A stretch of 14,659 nt of DNA from Planctomycetota bacterium. Its GTDB lineage: Bacteria > Planctomycetota > JAJSAM01. The stretch spans positions 1 through 14,659 of the forward strand of contig JAOZQC010000025.1 in the NCBI GenBank assembly GCA_029932425.1, written 5' to 3'. Every line of letters begins with the position of its first letter. The first letter of the stretch is position 1. This document shows positions 12,904-14,659 of this stretch, in pieces. The notes beneath the pieces were generated by a model that saw nothing but the letters and a program-made list of their open reading frames with translations, did no database searches and was not told the origin of the DNA. A program made the translations under genes and the position numbers.

Positions 12904-14058
12904 ATGGACGCCCCGCCGCATCCCATCCCGGCCGCCGTCGTGATCATCCTCTCGCTCGGCGACATCGTTCTCCATTCGCTTCCCCTTCCGAGACTCCGCT
13001 TCGCGCCCCTGCCCCCCGGGTTGCCGGTGGAGAACCTCCGGGTGCTGCTGGGTGCGGCACGCACTCCGGGGCTCTCCCTCGTCCGGCCGTTCCCGGCGTC
13101 GGGTTCGCTGGAGGTCCACGTCCCCGCGCCGCCGCCGCTCGGAATCATGGTCGTGGGGCCGGGAGTGCCCCCTCTCGTCCGGCGAGAAGACATCCACCCC
13201 GGCCGGGAGCCGGTCACCCTCGGGTTCGAGGGGTTGTTCTGGGTGTCGGGCAAGGTGAAAGACGCGGCGTCGGGCCGGCCGGTCACGGTCACCGAGGCCG
13301 GCCTCCTGGGCGGACCGAGGCATCCCGGATACCCGGTCGGGGACGTCCGGCTCACCGAGGAGCTCCTCCCCCAGAGGGGGCCGCCCGGCACCTTCCGGTT
13401 TCCCTGCCGGGGCGCGGAGAGGGCCCGCATCCTGCTGCGAACGAAAACGCACGGAGCCGTCGCCACGGGGATCCTGGACCTCACGGGGCCCATCGAGCTC
13501 TCCCTGACCCGGGCCCCGACCATCCGCGTCGAGCTGGCGGTGGAGGGCAAGGAACTCCCCGCGTCGGTGGCACTCTGGAAGGATGAGGGGCGCGTCACCT
13601 CGCCGGAGCTCGTCGAGGAGCTTCGTCCGAAGGACGGAGTCGTCGTCTTCACGGCCCCGGTGAGCGGCAACTACCGCGTGAGCGTACTCCCCTTCGACCC
13701 GGACGGGGCCTACGCCGTGTCCGGAATCATCGAGGTGGGGAGAGAGGACGTCACGACCTCGCTTCCGCTGGGACCGGGCGGCGCGGTACACGGCCGGGTG
13801 GTGACGGCGGACGGGAAGGGCGTCCCCGGGGCATGGATCGAGATCTACGGGGGCGAGGACGAAGAGATCTTCTACAGGCTGAAGCGCACCGGAACGGGCG
13901 CGGACTTCGAGGGGCGCTTCCGGATCCGGGGCTTGCGGCCGGGCGTGTGGAAGCTCCGGGCGCGGGACACGAGCAAGGCCGCACGACCGGTTCTCTCCGA
14001 GACGGAGGTGAAGGTCGAGGCCGGCGGGACCGTGGAGGTCGAGCTCCGGGCGCGGTAG
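12904..14058 (+). CDS. Membrane-anchored or exported protein with carboxypeptidase-regulatory-like domain
   Basis: The 384-residue product starts at ATG 12904, six bases after GGAAGGGAG. An in-frame ATG at 12871 is less well placed. Residues 9-26 are hydrophobic (IPAAVVIILSLGDIVLH) and may be a signal anchor. The body is beta-rich. The last 95 residues, from about 290, have the pattern of a carboxypeptidase-regulatory-like (transthyretin-type) domain: GGAVHGRVVTADGKGVPGAWIEI, then FEGRFRIRGLRPGVWKLRAR and an extended end ETEVKVEAGGTVEVELRAR. A preceding segment (about 115-290) may hold one or two similar sandwiches (VSGKVKDAASGRPVTV). Such domains act in adhesion or as spacers in cell-surface proteins. 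No enzyme domain is seen, so the function is open. Confidence 0.78.
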   Translation: MDAPPHPIPAAVVIILSLGDIVLHSLPLPRLRFAPLPPGLPVENLRVLLGAARTPGLSLVRPFPASGSLEVHVPAPPPLGIMVVGPGVPPLVRREDIHPGREPVTLGFEGLFWVSGKVKDAASGRPVTVTEAGLLGGPRHPGYPVGDVRLTEELLPQRGPPGTFRFPCRGAERARILLRTKTHGAVATGILDLTGPIELSLTRAPTIRVELAVEGKELPASVALWKDEGRVTSPELVEELRPKDGVVVFTAPVSGNYRVSVLPFDPDGAYAVSGIIEVGREDVTTSLPLGPGGAVHGRVVTADGKGVPGAWIEIYGGEDEEIFYRLKRTGTGADFEGRFRIRGLRPGVWKLRARDTSKAARPVLSETEVKVEAGGTVEVELRAR

Positions 14059-14083
14059 CCCGCCGGAGATCCCCGGCCCGTGT

Positions 14084-14122
14084 CCGCGGGGGTGGCCGTC
14101 CGCCGCTCCCGGACCCCCGCGG
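14084..14122. terminator. Bidirectional hairpin between convergent genes
   Basis: CCGCGGGGGT (14084-14093) and ACCCCCGCGG (14113-14122) are perfect reverse complements around a 19-base spacer. The spacer itself is GC-rich and can fold. The element ends at the stop codon of the next, opposite gene and starts 25 bp after the upstream stop, so it can serve both. There is no T-tract. Confidence 0.55.
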
Positions 14123-14659
14123 TCAAACCGCGGTCAGGACGACGATCCGCCGGGAACCGCCTTCTTCGAGGATGGTGAGACGGCAGGTGCGAAGCCCCCA
14201 CTCGATCCTCTCCACCTCGAACGCGACCGGTGCGACGTAGCGCGCCCCGGGCGCACCGTACCACGGACCGGGATCTTCGGGGAGCAGCGCGGCGCGGATC
14301 TCCTGGTGACGAGGACGCCTCCCGAACGAGATCAGCATCGCCCCGCGGTTCAGGAGGAACGGGGCCCCTTTCGGGCGGTACAGGTCCCTCGTGCTGACGA
14401 GAAGGAAGCCGTCACCACCCGGAGAGAGGAACACCCGGGTGCCCCACGGGACCTCGATGGCGGTTCCCCAGCCCAAACACCCGTCACCGGGGAGGTGGAC
14501 CGGCAGGACCACCTCCCTCCGCCCCACCGTGAGCCGCACGACGGCGCGGGTGCCGTCGCCGCTCGTGAGGACCTCGTGCGCGAACCGGAGTACGCCCCGC
14601 TCCGGGCCACGTCCGGCGGCACGGCGGCGAGGAGGACCTCCCGGGACCCTCCCCGGTGG
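14123..14659 (-). CDS. Unrecognised beta-rich protein, 5' end outside the window
   Basis: The reading frame is open from the window edge to a TGA at 14123-14125, giving at least 178 residues. A GTG at 14539 lacks a convincing ribosome binding site and sits in the middle of GTRAVVRLTVGRREVVLPV, so the true start is probably beyond 14659. The visible part is beta-rich with short strands (EVVLPVHLPGDG, TAIEVPWGTRVFLSPGGDG, GFLLVSTRDLYRPKG) and ends FEVERIEWGLRTCRLTILEE. No family recognised and no clear motif. It is convergent with the carboxypeptidase-regulatory-like gene and shares its terminator hairpin. Confidence 0.6.
   Translation of the reverse strand, partial: PPGRVPGGPPRRRAAGRGPERGVLRFAHEVLTSGDGTRAVVRLTVGRREVVLPVHLPGDGCLGWGTAIEVPWGTRVFLSPGGDGFLLVSTRDLYRPKGAPFLLNRGAMLISFGRRPRHQEIRAALLPEDPGPWYGAPGARYVAPVAFEVERIEWGLRTCRLTILEEGGSRRIVVLTAV

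Noticed and set aside
11269..13791. Minus-strand open frame of 840 codons opposite hcp and the next gene
   Set aside because: It spans the strong hcp terminator and two real genes on the other strand, and has no recognisable domain or ribosome binding site.
1..14659. CRISPR array, tRNA genes, insertion sequence or phage genes
   Set aside because: No regularly spaced direct repeats, no cloverleaf-like sequences, and no transposase, integrase or structural phage motifs were seen on either strand.

Overview
The window is a GC-rich (roughly 70 percent, judged by eye) bacterial chromosomal segment with tight gene packing, GTG/TTG starts next to ATG, and clear AGGAGG-type ribosome binding sites. 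The housekeeping anchors are an RNase P RNA gene (rnpB, minus strand), transcription terminator factor Rho, and the 16S rRNA methyltransferase RsmG. Several neighbours are lineage-specific exported proteins: beta-sandwich, HEAT-like and coiled-coil proteins, and a redoxin fused to an LTxxQ helical domain. Together with a signal-peptide nickel superoxide dismutase, this style resembles Planctomycetota or a related deep GC-rich lineage. That placement is an inference from gene style, not from a phylogenetic marker search.

Layout. (1) 1-600: a nested palindrome at the left edge, then rnpB on the minus strand with a 12-bp P1 helix visible at its two ends. (2) 600-2021: a promoter-like pair, a leader with two adjacent hairpins, and rho, whose N-terminus is nine consecutive Ser-Arg dipeptides in place of the usual helical N-terminal domain. 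(3) 2022-2388: a structured, gene-free gap between convergent genes. (4) 7337 down to 2389, minus strand: a compact five-gene run of a beta-sandwich/HEAT-like exported protein, a helical exported protein, a redoxin-LTxxQ protein, RsmG and a lipoprotein, preceded by a duplicated sequence element that may hide the first ribosome binding site. (5) 7508-10006, plus strand: a zinc-ribbon protein, a Na+/phosphate cotransporter and a stand-alone PhoU-domain protein. (6) 10031-10531, minus: nickel superoxide dismutase with an export signal ending exactly before the Ni-binding His. (7) 10532-12700: a divergent control region with a Crp/Fnr-family site, then hybrid cluster protein Hcp and a near-perfect intrinsic terminator. 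(8) 12904-14659: a membrane-anchored or exported protein with a carboxypeptidase-regulatory-like domain, then the 3' part of an unrecognised gene cut by the window edge.

Functional picture. The sodN-hcp pair suggests a cell coping with oxygen radicals and nitric oxide or hydroxylamine at oxic/anoxic boundaries. The transporter-PhoU pair handles phosphate. The minus-strand run looks like an envelope-associated set held together by short spacings, with rsmG riding in it. The most unusual items are the RS-repeat Rho, the multi-protein LTxxQ/redoxin/beta-sandwich operon with its duplicated leader element, and the signal-peptidase-type Ni-SOD precursor.
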